NCBI GenBank assembly: GCA_951799405.1 | Contig: OX637333.1 | Span: 15,313,960-15,377,959, forward strand | Direction of reading: 5' to 3' | Source of the DNA: Agapetus fuscipes | Lineage: Eukaryota; Arthropoda; Insecta; Trichoptera; Glossosomatidae | Length of the DNA: 64,000 bases | Notes under the pieces: model-generated | What the model was told of the DNA's origin: nothing | Database searches by the model: none | What the model saw: only the letters and a program-made list of their open reading frames with translations | Translations under genes and position numbers: made by a program | Part shown: one piece after another, positions 10,026 through 21,689 of the stretch | Layout of the letters: each line of letters starts with the position of its first letter | Numbering within the stretch: the first letter of the stretch is position 1

Positions 10026-12341
10026 AAGGTGGATCGCTGTATGTATGGAAAAAATTAAAAATCATTTTTTCTTAATTGCGTTGTGCTGAACAGTTGCTCT
10101 ATGGGGTGAGTATCTGATATAAAAAAAAAATCTTATCAAAATATTAATTAATTATACTGCCCCAAATCATCAGAAAAATTACAAAAATACATAAAACTAC
10201 TCATTTTTACCCCTGTGCTTAAGAATCAAGTATTAGATAAAATCAAACGAAATATAATTTTGTTTCTTTAAAATGAATGAAATAGTTATTATTACGTGTT
10301 TGGTATCTTGTAATTTGAGAGGGGTGGGTGGAGGCACCCCCTAACTTTGTTACTCCGCGCAGACGCGCGTCACCCATTCGGTGCTCTCAGAGATGTGACT
10401 ATAGTTGTACGCTATTCATATTTTTTTGCACATACAAATTTGCGAGAGATCCTAAGTGTATTTTTGATATATCAGCGTGTTAATGCAACAGATTGGCTTC
10501 ATTTAACTATGCCAAACATCTTAAAGTACCGATAACTGAAAAATATTCTGATTGATCAAAAAACCAAAAGATAAATGATCATAAGCAGTGTTGATTTGAA
10601 AACTGCTGCGAGAAAATAAATAAAAACCAAACCGGAAACAGAAATATGAAACATACGAAGAAAAAGCTACAAGTTTATTGCCAAATCTGTCTGACCTATC
10701 AACTGATGTCTCTCAACAACCAGTCTCAAAAGTATTGGAAAAACTAGCACTTCAGAGACCGCTACTTCAAACTTCTTACTGGCATCCTGGAAAAACCTGT
10801 GAATAAATTTGGCATTTCCAATAAAGCTGAAGCTGCTCTTGTTTTGGCAACAATTCATCCAAAGTTTTCGATCAAAATAAAATTAGAAGAACCCGTGAAA
10901 AGCAGAGAACTAAGTTCAGCGGTGTCACAACTGATTCTGATTACTAAGATTTGGGTTTATACTTTGATGGACGTAAAAATAAAACCTTTAATATGGTGGA
11001 TCATAAGAGAAATATAATTGTAGAGGAGCATATTAGTTTACTTAAGGATGCAAGGTCACAGTACATAAAATATCTAGTAAAACCGCTGCAGTGGTGTATT
11101 TGTCAACTCCATGCCAACGAACTGCCGAACTGCAATTATTTGAATATATTGATGGTTGTACAAGTGGACAAAAAAGTTACTCTGGATCCATAGAAAAGGT
11201 ATTAAAAAGTTGTGAAGAGCTTCCAATAGTCTCGTTTCTAACTATCCAATGTGATGTACCTATTGGACGGAGAATAACTATAAAGTCTAGATATTGTTCT
11301 CAAAGCTTATTAAAAAGAAACCCTGGAAAACTAGTGCATTCAAAATGGCTCACAGAATACTACGGCTTTATGTTCTTTTTTTTTAGCCTTCTGACAAGCT
11401 GTTAATATTGGCAATTATATAATGAAAGCGGATGCTCTTATGTGGTATTACATCAAAACTAACCACATTGTATTAATGGTGCTAGGCACTTACACAAGAC
11501 AATCTAGCTGTCGCGATATTTGACAGATAATTTAAAGCAGATACTACATCCTGTTATACAGAAAAATGGATATTTCAATTATCCAACAAACAGCTTACTC
11601 GCTTTGCCTTTTTATGAGTTCTAGCCTTGTTAAGAATATTGAAATGCGACAGGAAACAATTTTGAGAATTCGAACTACGATCGGCCAAAACTTGATTTTG
11701 ATGGAAACAATTATAAAAAACCTTATAAACTGGCACGAAAATAATGTGACCAAGGCGCCTGTTACAAAATGGTTGAACTGTTAATTAACATCACGTTGTT
11801 AAGAAAATCCACCGCTTGTTGACGAACTAATCTCAAGCCATTTCCATTTTTCTTGCTACACGTTAGCCCCTGAAAGATTAGTAAAAATTGTAACAAAAAC
11901 TTCAGTTGCTGTTTGCGGTCTTATCAGAAGAGATAGATTCATTAAAACAAACCTGGAATCATGACAAATAATGCATTTTTTCAATTTAAAGAAAGATTAC
12001 CAATTCTCTTAATATCACTTTTTTCTAGACTTCTGTTGATAGCCATTTTTTCATTTTTTTTGCCATAAAAGGGTATTTTTCTATCATTTATAGAAAATCA
12101 TGCTGTGTGCTTAAATTTGAGCTTCATTATACTACAATTATTTTTTTCTTAATAAATAAAAAAAAATGTTTAGTATATAGGAGTTTTTATGATTTTTATT
12201 AAGTTTTCGAGTCTTTGGGGCAGTATAAGATCAAATATTTCGACCTAATGGTGGTACAATTTATTGTTTGTATTGATATAGAGCAGCTTTTGGCAAAAAC
12301 GCAAAATCGAAATTCCCAAAAAAACGATTTCGATCCACCTT
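10026..12341. mobile_element. Decayed DNA transposon, superfamily unassigned
   Basis: The outer ends are AAGGTGGATCG (10026-10036) and CGATCCACCTT (12331-12341). A second inverted block, ATACTGCCCCAAA near 10155 and its complement near 12220, lies farther in, and CTGCTCTAT/TTGCTCTAT-like words also match between the ends. The interior holds fragments of one conserved protein. No convincing target duplication is visible next to these ends, so the boundaries may be internal to a longer terminal structure. Confidence 0.6.
10650..11800 (+). pseudogene. Broken transposase-like gene of unassigned family
   Basis: Fragments in several plus frames follow each other: NKAEAALVLATIHPKF (~10810), YFDGRKNKTF (~10957), EEHISLLKDA (~11025), KPLQWCICQLHANELP (~11080), then after a frame change near 11130 CEELPIVSF and RNPGKLVHSKWL (~11210-11350). 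I remember this motif set from multi-copy, uncharacterised arthropod and cnidarian proteins in transposon-like settings, but I cannot name the superfamily. Frameshifts and stops make it non-functional. Confidence 0.55.
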
Positions 12342-13364
12342 ACTTAATATACATACATAATATTATTATGCCTGTATTATTATATTTATATTATTACCTA
12401 CTTTCGTATTATTATTCAAGGTTACCTACCCTGTTCAACAAAATAAAACCATTTTTATAAGTATTTTTTAATTATTTATTTACGTAAATATTTACAAAAC
12501 AATATTTTAACAAGACAAGACAAACGACAAAACAACATCTTATAAATTAAATATTACTAAAACTTGGTTTCAGCATTCCTCAATATTGTCTAAATTAAAT
12601 GCTGAGCATGCAAATTGCAAGGACAAAGATAAATACTTGAAAATTTTAAGTCGCCACCGAGAAAATACCCCTTTTTCATTTTACACAACCATCATTGAGA
12701 AATGATAACTTAACACGATGTCGGCACATGAATTCACTTCGATAAAACTGTGTCATCACTCGTCACCCAGCAGAGTTTTTAGGGAAAAGGCAAATGTTTT
12801 AGTATTGTTTGCTAATGACGGCAGTCCCAGACAAGGCTGACATATTTTGCTGCCAAGAAAAAAGTTTCAAATCCAAAAATGTTCGAGAGTCCATGTCACA
12901 TAACCTCACAATACGTAGCTTCAAAAATGTACATTTCTACGCGAGTGATAACTCGTATTTATTATACAAGCGGATCAACGAGGAAATATGATTCTAATAA
13001 AGTTAATAAAGCGTGATTTCATAACACGAATACAAAAAATAAATCACTTAAATAATTGACAGAACGAACGGCGTCACGAAAAAAATATCAATTGTTGAAC
13101 GGGTGGCCCTACGCCCAGATCAAACGTTTTAATTATTAATAAAAAAGTTTTTTTTTGTTTCGAAAAATAAAAGTAATGTATTATTTTGCTTTAATACATA
13201 AAATGTAGATGTTTGAAATAAAACATACATTTTAATATTTTCAAACTTATAAACTAATAATGTATGATGTGTTTTAGTACATCATGTATGATGTGTTTTA
13301 TCGCGGGGTATTTTCACATTTCTTGTAACTATAATATCTTTTGGTACCAACTGTCCTATTTGAC
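12342..13364. other. Unassigned AT-rich stretch
   Basis: I see no supportable gene or element. The open frame at 12809-12991 is short and has no recognisable motif. Confidence 0.5.
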
Positions 13365-13367
13365 TAA

Positions 13368-15019
13368 AGGCTGGTTCGGACAAGGCGAGTAATTTAGTCA
13401 AGTAACGAGTAATTTAGTAGCTAAACGTGTGCGAACCCCAACAATTTAGTCCAGTAGTTAAGTCAATGGTTTAGTCAAGCCGATCCATTTCATTCTATTT
13501 TTTCGGGCAAGTAGCGGCCCCGCCCACCGTCCGTGGGCGAGTGTTGCCGAGAAGCCACGGAAAAGTCCGAGTCCGAAGAGCCACGGAAAAGCCCGAGTCT
13601 GAGTCGAGTTTATTAGCGGCCGCGCCATTGGCCGCTCACTCTTGGCGGGGAAACGGAAATGCAAGAATGGCGGCAATTTAAATTGGCTGCAGTTTGAAAA
13701 GATAATGCCCGTTTTCAGCAAGAATATTTAAAGATAAAGTGCTGTTTAAAAATATTGAAGTACTTAAGAACTTCTTATATTTGCGAGCCCGATGTTCCGC
13801 TCCCTAAACTTAGCGACCTGTCAGTGAGGTTATGTCATGTTTAAACTGTAAATAAGTGGATATACACACCGATATCCTTGGTTTTTTAGAAACTCTTGAG
13901 AATATAGAAGTTGCTAGGACTTATCTACGTCCAAAAAGTTTTGAGAAAGGTAATTTTTTTTCGATAAGAATAGTATGACATCGATTTTTGGTGCGGATAT
14001 CAGCTGTCAAAAATACAATCATGTAGCTCCTTGCTGACAATAGAGCTGTACAAATATAGTTTTGGTAAAGATGTTGTGGAAATAACTATTATCGTCCATG
14101 AATTTATTACGTATTTAAAAACATCGATCTTTTACATTGATCGATGTTTATAGGTACCTACCATAAATTTGTCATATCACAGGCCTTATGATATCCTTCA
14201 GATGGATTGTTACTTATTGTTTTGTACAGAAACAATTCAGTGACACACGGGGATAACTAATTAGAGGCATTACAATTTTATGCCACTGTAAGCCATCAGC
14301 TGGTATCTGTGACAGACGTGAGAGGCGTATGTAGCAGGATTGAACAAGTTTCTCGCGGTCAGCCTCTGAAAAGTTGAACCATGTTTCTTCTTTAACTTGA
14401 TAATTGATTGGTGACCGCCGTGTATTTGAAAATGCCGATTTTACATGTCGAATATTGATGTTAATTGTCAACAACGAAAAACGCAACAGAGAAATGCATC
14501 TGAATGCAGCTGCAGACTAGAGCCGTATTATAGTGTGTGCATACAAAATATACTTTGTACACATCATTGAAAAGATAAAAATTCAATTAAAAAATAATGT
14601 TTGCAGCGTAAATGGTAGATATTATTATAAACATCAAATAGTCATGTGTTGTTTTTATTTAAAATGTGTATATTATTTTATAAACCATAAAATACATTTC
14701 GAATTTACAAAAGTCGAGTTTCGAAGTTGTTTGCTAAACAGGCTCCTAGCTAGGTGGCCGGGCATAAATCAGTTAATATTACCAAACCATAGCCAATTTA
14801 AAGGGCTTTATAATAACATGATTTTAATACTCAATTAATATTTTCAAACTGCAGCCAATTCAAATTTTCCGCCATTATAGAAAGGGCTTTCTGCAGCCAA
14901 CTTCGCACTTGTGTACTGTACTGGACCGTAATGCGAACGCTTCACGGGCGAGTAGCGCCCCGCCCACTACTAAATTACTCGTTACTTGACTAAATCAGTG
15001 GCCTCGTGCGAACTAGCCT
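13368..15019. mobile_element. PIF/Harbinger-like non-autonomous element with TAA TSD
   Basis: The ends read AGGCTGGTTCGGAC and, inverted, GTGCGAACTAGCCT; both are followed inward by a shared block (TTTAGTCAAGTAACGAGTAA and its complement at 14975-14995). The 3-bp duplication TAA stands at 13365-13367 and 15020-15022. Inverted similarity continues to about 13700 and from about 14840 (CCGCCATT / TTGGCTGCAGTTTGAAAA and complements), so the terminal repeats are long. A GC-rich patch (13500-13690) contrasts with the AT-rich surroundings. No transposase is recognisable inside; a minus-strand open frame at 14214-14486 has no known motif. Confidence 0.8.
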
Positions 15020-15022
15020 TAA

Positions 15023-15604
15023 GCCCGGCATGACATTGACTAATAACATCTGCTCCCCATCTGCTTGTGCACTGTTGTGCACGACTTGTGAAAACAGCCT
15101 CCAGAGTTAGTACCCTATGCTGTAAACAAAAACCAATTCCTTAAATGTAGGGAAAACAAAAAAAACATTTCCGAAGGCTTTGTCTATGGTAAGCTAAAAA
15201 AAAGCGCGAAATCAATTAATTCAAAACCATTCTTATAAAATGTATTTTTACGTAACATAGCCGGAAAAGAATGCACGAAAATGATACGTGACGCATGGAG
15301 GAAGTATTAAATGGAGGGTTCTTTGATTCGTGATTTAGTACCAATCAACATGATGCACCGTCTTTAACAAAATATTTCGACAAACGAAAATAGTTATTTA
15401 TGCCACTGCCTAGTAATGATAGTCTTTGTAACACGAGTGCTAGTTTGTGCCATGAGGCGCAGCCGAATCGCACAATAGACAGCAAGAGTGTTATAAAGAC
15501 TAATTACGTGCAGTGGCATACAACACTTTTTCTACGACCATGAAATAAATAACAAAATAGTAAATAATAGTCATTATACTGTACTCGTCCATTTGAAGTA
15601 ATTA
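15023..15604. other. Unassigned stretch
   Basis: No gene, repeat end or RNA that I can support between the Harbinger-like element and the first of two facing family A repeats. Confidence 0.45.
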
Positions 15605-15868
15605 CTCCTTGACTGATAGGTTGGTATGCGGCTGACCACCCATACTGTAAAAAATGGTTCACTTTGCCATTGTCACCCCTGATTCAGGGAAGGTCGGCAA
15701 GAGTTGCAGGGCTTATGTTCATTTGAGATTGGGGTTTTTATATTGTAGGTCCACATGCAGCATGTGTAAGCGCGAAATTATGCATGTCTGCTTGTGGGAA
15801 TGCATTTAATATGAATCTCAAATGATACATATCTTTGCAGCTTAGATTTAGATTTAGATTTAGAAAGC
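15605..15868 (+). repeat. Family A SINE-like repeat, near full length
   Basis: The copy runs from CTCCTTGACTGATAGGTTGG to a tail of repeated TTTAGA units (CTTAGATTTAGATTTAG). It includes AAAAAATGGTTCACTTTGCC, a CAGGGAAGGTCGGCAAGAG block and CATGCAGCATGTGTAAGCG. It faces a minus-strand copy 40 bp downstream. Confidence 0.9.
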
Positions 15869-15904
15869 TACCCCCTTTGTCAATCCGTGTAATTTATCAA
15901 TCGC

Positions 15905-16140
15905 CTCAATTATCTAATCTAATCTGCAAAGATATATTACATTTGGGATTCATTTTAAATTTATGCCCACAAGCAGACACATATAAGGTTGCGCTTATAC
16001 ATGTCGCATACAAAGTTTAACATTCAAACCCAAAACTAAAATAAACATAAGCCCTGCAACCATTGAAACAGGGGTGTCATTGGCAAAGTGAAATAAGTTT
16101 TTACAGCATATATGGTCAACCTATTAGCCAAGTAACTGTT
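15905..16140 (-). repeat. Family A SINE-like repeat (inverted partner)
   Basis: A minus-strand copy begins with the tail-side words TCTAATCTAATCTGCAAAG and ends near CAACCTATTAGCCAAG. With the preceding copy it forms a tail-to-tail inverted pair. Confidence 0.88.
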
Positions 16141-16592
16141 TAAGTTTGTTTTTTTTTGCGGGGAAAATATCTTGCATTATTTTCCTTTCAAGCCTTCTCT
16201 TTTCCTTCAAAATATAATATATAAATAATAAATCTGATGAATAAACCTACCACACTATTGACAAATTTTATTTGACTCTACACATAAAATATATTAATTT
16301 TCATTTGAACAAAGATTGAACACAGTGGGGAGGAACTATCAATAAATTGAAAATATTCATGTAATGGCTGACGTTTAAACGTGGTTGCTATGGAAACGGC
16401 CAATAATAGTTTGTTATCGGTCGATTAGAAGGATAGCCTCATTCAAGGTTGATACTCGAAATTAAAAAAGGGTTTCATTTCTGACAATGCGCATGCGCAC
16501 ATTTTCATTTCAACACCGTTACCAGTTGCGTAATGTAACATTACGCAACGGGTTTGGAAATGTATAGCATTGTGATTGCGTTAGCCGTTTTG
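16141..16592. other. Unassigned stretch with a 25-bp palindrome
   Basis: No gene is seen. At 16525-16549 the arms GTTGCGTAATGT and ACATTACGCAAC are perfect complements with one central base. Confidence 0.6.
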
Positions 16593-17871
16593 TAACTGTT
16601 ACTGTAACTCTGTCACCATTCTGCTAGGGGGGGCCAGAGCCTCTGCAGAGTTGCCTCCATCTTTTCCTATCCTTACATACCTCTTTCAATTCATTCACAT
16701 CCATCACCTTTTTCATGCATTTTCTTCTTTTACGCTCACTTTGTATATCCCATTCTTTCACAATCTCCTCAATCTGATCACTTCATACTTTTCTCGGTCG
16801 TCCCTTCCCTCTTTTTCCTTTCACACTTTCTTTGTATACATACTTTGTCAGTCTATCATCATTCATACTTTCCACATGCCCAAACCATCTCATCACATTC
16901 TTTTGTACCTTAACTTTCACATCCTCTTTCAAATTTCATTCTTTTTTTACCCATTCATTCCTAACTTAATCCCTCAGAGTTTTTCCTGTCATGCTTCTCA
17001 AATGCTTCATTTCCACCGTACATACTTTACTCATTTCGCTATCGTTCACTGTCCATGCTTCACTTCCATACATCAAAGTCGGTAACAATATGCCATTGTG
17101 TACCGCCATTCTCAGATCCATCGTCAATCGCTTGTTCTTTGTTATTCTTCCTATTGCACCGCCTACTTGCTTTCCCTTACACATCCTATTCTCAAGTTCT
17201 CTTGTCATCTTTCCATTCTTCTCAAACATACTTCCCAAGTATCTAAATTCATCCACAATTTCAACTTTCACAAGATAGATTGCGCGTATCGCGTTCAGAA
17301 GTGCTTTGTTCACAACATACCTCTCAAGCACACACCACATCATACTTCTATCCACCGAGTCGAAGGCTTGCTCAAGATCTACGAAAGCCGCATCAGACCT
17401 TTTTATTTACGGCTAGCTGTTTTTCGACTATCTGTCGAAGCGCGAATATCTGGTCTACGCAACCTCTTTCCGGCATAAAGCCAGATTGTATATCTGAGAC
17501 CTTCTCCTGGATAGATAATCGTACCCTATGGATAAGAATCTTGCATAGCAGTTTACCTGGCACACTAAGAAGGCTAATCGGTCTGAAGTTACGGCAGTCT
17601 TTTTTGTCACCTTTACCTTTGTAAATTGGCACAATGACCGCCTCTCTCCAGTCCGATGGAACCTCCTTGACACTAACACACAATTCGCAAAGCTCTTTTA
17701 TCCATTCAATCACACATTCTCCTCCCGCTTTCATCATCTCAGGTCTCACACCATCCACACTTGCAGCTTTTCCATTCTTTAAATCCTTTATGATCTTTCT
17801 TACTTCTTCTTTCGATATTTTCAAAACATTACCCTCATCATTATCTCCTCTCACAGTTGAATCAAATCCTT
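16593..17871 (-). pseudogene. Family L LINE, 3' part, internally deleted (reverse transcriptase remnant)
   Basis: On the minus strand, translated segments read through IKDLKNGKAASVDG, VPIYKGKGDKKDCRNFRPIS, GFMPERGCVDQIF and AFVDLE/FDSVD (RT blocks), then jump directly from LLNAIRAIYL to VEIVDEFRYLGS. The part with the YADD catalytic box is therefore deleted. The C-terminal MYGSEAWTV and MTGKTLRD region follows, and the 3' end near 16593 has the family's GTTACTGTAACTCTGTCACC. The left-hand (5') continuation is found at 26512-27315, beyond the inserted LTR element. The family resembles RTE-type LINEs in its C-terminal part; the clade is not certain. Confidence 0.85.
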
Positions 17872-18505
17872 TGTTATGTTATTTTAAAATAACATATAAG
17901 AAAAACCATCTCCAAGTGTGCAGTGCGTGTTTGTGGGCCGAACGGAGCCGAACGGTCACGGAAGCGGCCGAACTGTGCCGTGTGACCTAATGGGGCCGTC
18001 GGTCATCAGTTCCCGGCAAGATGTCAACCGATTAAGACGTCAGCGACGAAGCACCAAGCGGTGCAAGAGGGGGCACTACAATGGAGCTCCCTCCCCCCCA
18101 TCTACTCGGATTTCCTGCCAGCAAGGCACCCGCCTTGTGGACCAGAGACATAGGAGACATAGAGGCATAGGAGCGCCCACCCAGGGGCTCCAACGTGTGG
18201 AGGCGTCCGCCTCTTGAGCCACCGCTAGCATGGGGCGCTGCCCCAGGCCATTCAGTTCGGGAATCCAGCCAACAGAATAGGGAGTGTTTCAGTGAAAAGA
18301 CGTAGGTCTGGCCCTTCCCTTATTTCCCCCATATTAGTAAAGTAAATAAACCCTTATTTGTTCATGTTAAACTCATTTTTTACTATACAACCTTCCCAAG
18401 ATATAAGTAAGCAATACCGAAGGAAAGAACCCCACGCCCTGAGAGTGATGCTGATGAGAGCTAGCCGGATGTAAGTATCCTGAAGATACCTTTGAATTCT
18501 AAACA
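17872..18505 (+). repeat. 5' LTR
   Basis: The 634-bp repeat starts with a 20-bp palindrome (ATGTTATTTTAAAATAACAT) and contains a GC-rich central part (17930-18250) unlike its surroundings. It pairs with 25512-26511. Confidence 0.88.
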
Positions 18506-18506
18506 C

Positions 18507-18526
18507 TGGCGCATCCAACTGGGATT
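18507..18526 (+). other. Primer-binding-site candidate
   Basis: TGGCGCATCCAACTGGGATT begins one base after the LTR. The TGG start and position are as expected for tRNA priming; TGGCGC is shared by elements primed with lysine tRNA, but the rest does not let me name the tRNA. Confidence 0.6.
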
Positions 18527-19227
18527 CTTTCGATGTTGCGAACTTTTATTTTGGGAATTGTTTTGTGAAGCTCTGTTTTTTAGTGTATTTTTTTTGCTTT
18601 CATTATGACGTCATATGTTTTCTTGCCTTGATTTTGGAGTGAGTTGTTTTTGTTTTGATTGCTTTTGCATTTTGCTTTAATGTCCTTTTGACGATTAAAA
18701 ATTATGATAGAATTTTTATATCAATATAAATTGACATGCAATCTTTGAGAAGCCTGAAAAATAAATCATTAAATCTTGTATCATTTGCTAAGAAACCTCG
18801 TCATAATTTATTTTTTTATGCCAAATTTCATTTTTTCTTCAACATTTAGTATTCCTGTCTATTTTGATCTAACACTATTTTGTTTGCTACCTTTTTTGAT
18901 TTTCGCATTTGCGTAAATGTGCTTTGACGATTTAAAATTCTGTGAAATTTTAATATCAATAAAATTCACATGCATTTTTGAGAATTCAGCAAAGGGAAAG
19001 CATCATTATTTTGTTGTCTTTTCTACAGAAGTCCATCAAATTTGCTTTTTTTATATTTGTACTTGCCTATTTTTAAATTTATGCCATGAATTCTTTTTGA
19101 AGAGTTCATTTTGTGTTAATTACCCTTTCAAAAGCTTCTAACTAACATTTTTCAACATTAGCAATTTCTCAGAAGTTCATTCATTGTATTGTACTTTCAA
19201 AAATTTTAATGGATTTTTTTAACGCAT

Positions 19228-19928
19228 TTAAGGCGTGTTATAAAGCTAAAACTGCCAATTTTGTTTCTCACACTTTATGGTCTTAGAAAAATCGTTACAG
19301 TAATGGAAAAAATCAAGCATGTTTATTCATTTTTTATCTTAATTATAAAGCTTAAACAAAATATATTACTTAAAAATTGCCACCACAAAAAAATATTTAA
19401 AAAAACGCGTTTTTTTTACATTTTTAGCTTTTTTTTCGTGTGTGCTGTATTTTGGATTTTTTTTTTTTGCTCTTTACTTACAGAACTATACACTGTTTAG
19501 GTTCAATACTCAACATTTTTGTAAACAGAGTTTTTGAGTAAATATGGAAAAACTGAAACTACTAAATGAATTAAATTTTAATTAAATCAAAGAACACAGT
19601 TTTTCTATATTTACTCAAAAACTATTGACATTATTGAAAAAATGTTGAGTACTGAACCTAAACAATGTATAGTTCTGTAAGTAAAAAGCAAAAAAAAAAT
19701 CCAAAGTACAGCACACACGAAAAAAAAGCAAAAAATGTAAAAAAAACGCTTTTTTTTCAATATTTTTTTTTGGTTGCAATTCTTGAGTTATATATTTTGT
19801 TTAAGCTTTATAATTAAGATAAAAAATTAATAAACATGCTTGATTTTTTTCATTACTGTAACTATTTTGCTAAGACCATAAAGTGTAAGAAACAAAAACG
19901 GCAGATTTAGCTTTATAACACGCCTTAA
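19228..19928. mobile_element. Foldback element with about 320-bp arms and TTAA ends
   Basis: The sequence TTAAGGCGTGTTATAAAGCT at 19228 reappears inverted at the right end (AGCTTTATAACACGCCTTAA, ending 19928). The arms stay complementary almost to the centre near 19575. The ends coincide with TTAA, the target of piggyBac-type elements; since TTAA is a palindrome, the duplication cannot be told from the repeat. No coding capacity. Confidence 0.82.
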
Positions 19929-20048
19929 TGTTAGGATTAAGTTTTTGGTAATTCATGATGTTTTTTTCCCCATTCGGTTGTTTTTAACCCATTTAGACCG
20001 GAGGTTTTTTTTTGCGATTTTTTTCCTGATATTCATAATTGTTACATG

Positions 20049-20252
20049 AAGTGACTTTGCCAATGTCACCCCTGTTTCAGGGAATGTCGGCAAGAGTTGC
20101 AGGGCTTATGTTCATTTGAGGTTTGGATTTTATTTGTAAGTACACAATCAGCATTTGTAAGCGCGAACTACACGTGTTTGTTTGTGGGCATACATCTGAG
20201 AGCTTTGAATGAATATATCCTTGCAACTTAGATTATAGATTATTATTATAAA
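20049..20252 (+). repeat. Family A SINE-like repeat in the piggyBac relic
   Basis: The copy contains GTGACTTTGCCAATGTCACC, CAGGGAATGTCGGCAAGAG, AGCATTTGTAAGCGCGAAC and the tail TTAGATTATAGATTATTA. Its first part is missing. Confidence 0.85.
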
Positions 20253-20599
20253 TGGTGTAAAAACCTTTTTTTCAAGTAACTTTTCTTTTTAATGTTTCTA
20301 GTTTTTGAGACATGAGGTGTTCCGAAATCGGAACACTAGGCCCCACGGACTACATTTTTACACTATATGGGCGACGAAACTCCAGAACATCTAATGGGTT
20401 TTATTCAAATGTTTTGTGTAATTGCCAAGCTTTTTGCAAACTTAATTCGAAACAGAAGCACTAGGGGCTTGAATACCATTTCTTTCCCGTATGAAGCTCG
20501 ATACTAAGCAATATTTTCATCAACTCTAGCCACATCTTCCATATATTGGTTGTATAATTTTATCATGTATGGCTGTTGAACCTGTATTTTTTTTGAGAA

Positions 20600-20960
20600 T
20601 AACATTTTACTAGACCGATAGGATTAATTTCAGCTCCTGAAGAGGTAACAGTGACGATGATATTGTCATGCCACTTACAGACAATATTTCCCTGATTATC
20701 TGTACAAGTTGCGTAACCCTTCTTTTTGGAGATTATGGATACAAATCAATGTGTTTTTCCATTGGCGTGCTACTTTAGTGAGTTTTATTTTATTTTTTTG
20801 AGGAAGTTTTTGCTCAATAGAAGCAGGGGTAACTTCATTATCAAAGTAGAAATTAGAATCACCATTATGGACTAAATGTGCAGGTGCTCGGAGTAAGAAA
20901 CTTTGTAGATTATTTTTGTTCCCCCCTTTTCATCTCCAGAATCTTCATCCAAAATTGGCG
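20600..20960 (-). pseudogene. piggyBac-type transposase fragment
   Basis: Minus-strand translation gives AHLVHNGDSNFYFDNEVTPA, then VARQWKNT, and after a frame change GYATCTDNQGNIVCKWHDN followed by IIVTVTSSGAEINPIG. The K-W-x-D-N...V-x-V-x-S-S pattern is the segment near the last catalytic aspartate of piggyBac/PGBD proteins. The gene is short and shifted, so it is dead. Confidence 0.62.
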
Positions 20961-21689
20961 TTGTTTGCATTTTCAGGGGGTTCGATGATTATAGCCCTTG
21001 CTCTAATATTACTTTATATTTCGAGCATAAAGAGAATGTCATTTAACGATAAGCCCTTCGACATCTTGAGAAAGGCCTGTTGTAACTAAAAATAATTAAA
21101 AAATATTAGATCACTTTGACGTCTGAATGTTTTAAATTTAGTAGTTTACTATGTTTATTTGATATTATAGATAAGTTTTGTTTTGTTCAATAAAATAAAC
21201 TTGTACCTAAATATTAAAAAAAAAAACAATCTAAACTTTCTCCACTACCGTACTGCATTGAATGTGATTTGTACTCGTATGAGCCTAGTGTTCCAAAATC
21301 GGAATACCCGACTTTACCAACCCCTAATAATGACAATACCAATAATTTCTGTATATTGTGACTAGAATACGGTAGTGTATGTTAAATAGATTAGTAATAT
21401 CAAAAATTATTTTCATGGGACCAAAAATGCAAAAGTAATAATTACCTAAGTTAAAAAAACCGTTGCTGAAATCGTCCAATATTGTATTTCAATGTTTCTA
21501 AATATATCACAACGTCGTTACAGGTCTATGAACGTTCAAATACTTCCCACAAGCAAGCTACACTAGCCCTGTCACCCACTTGATACTCCTCACGCCATTT
21601 TTTGTTGATATTAAAAAGTAAAAAAAAAAAAACTGCAACGAGTCTAGTGTTCCGAAATCGGATCACTAGGCTTAAATGGGTGTGCTCAA

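Larger units (their letters stand above)
19984..21684. mobile_element. piggyBac-like element relic
   Basis: The left end is TTAA|CCCATTTAGACC at 19984-19999. At the right, GGCTTAAATGGG ends at 21680 but is followed by TGTG rather than TTAA, so this side has decayed. Near-palindromes of the form GTGTTCCGAAATCGGAACAC occur inside both ends (20317-20337 and 21647-21667, with a third variant at about 21287). A minus-strand piggyBac transposase fragment lies between, and a family A repeat interrupts the left part. Confidence 0.65.

Noticed and set aside
16651..17355. Plus-strand frames rich in F, H and S
   Set aside because: They are antisense shadows of the minus-strand LINE.
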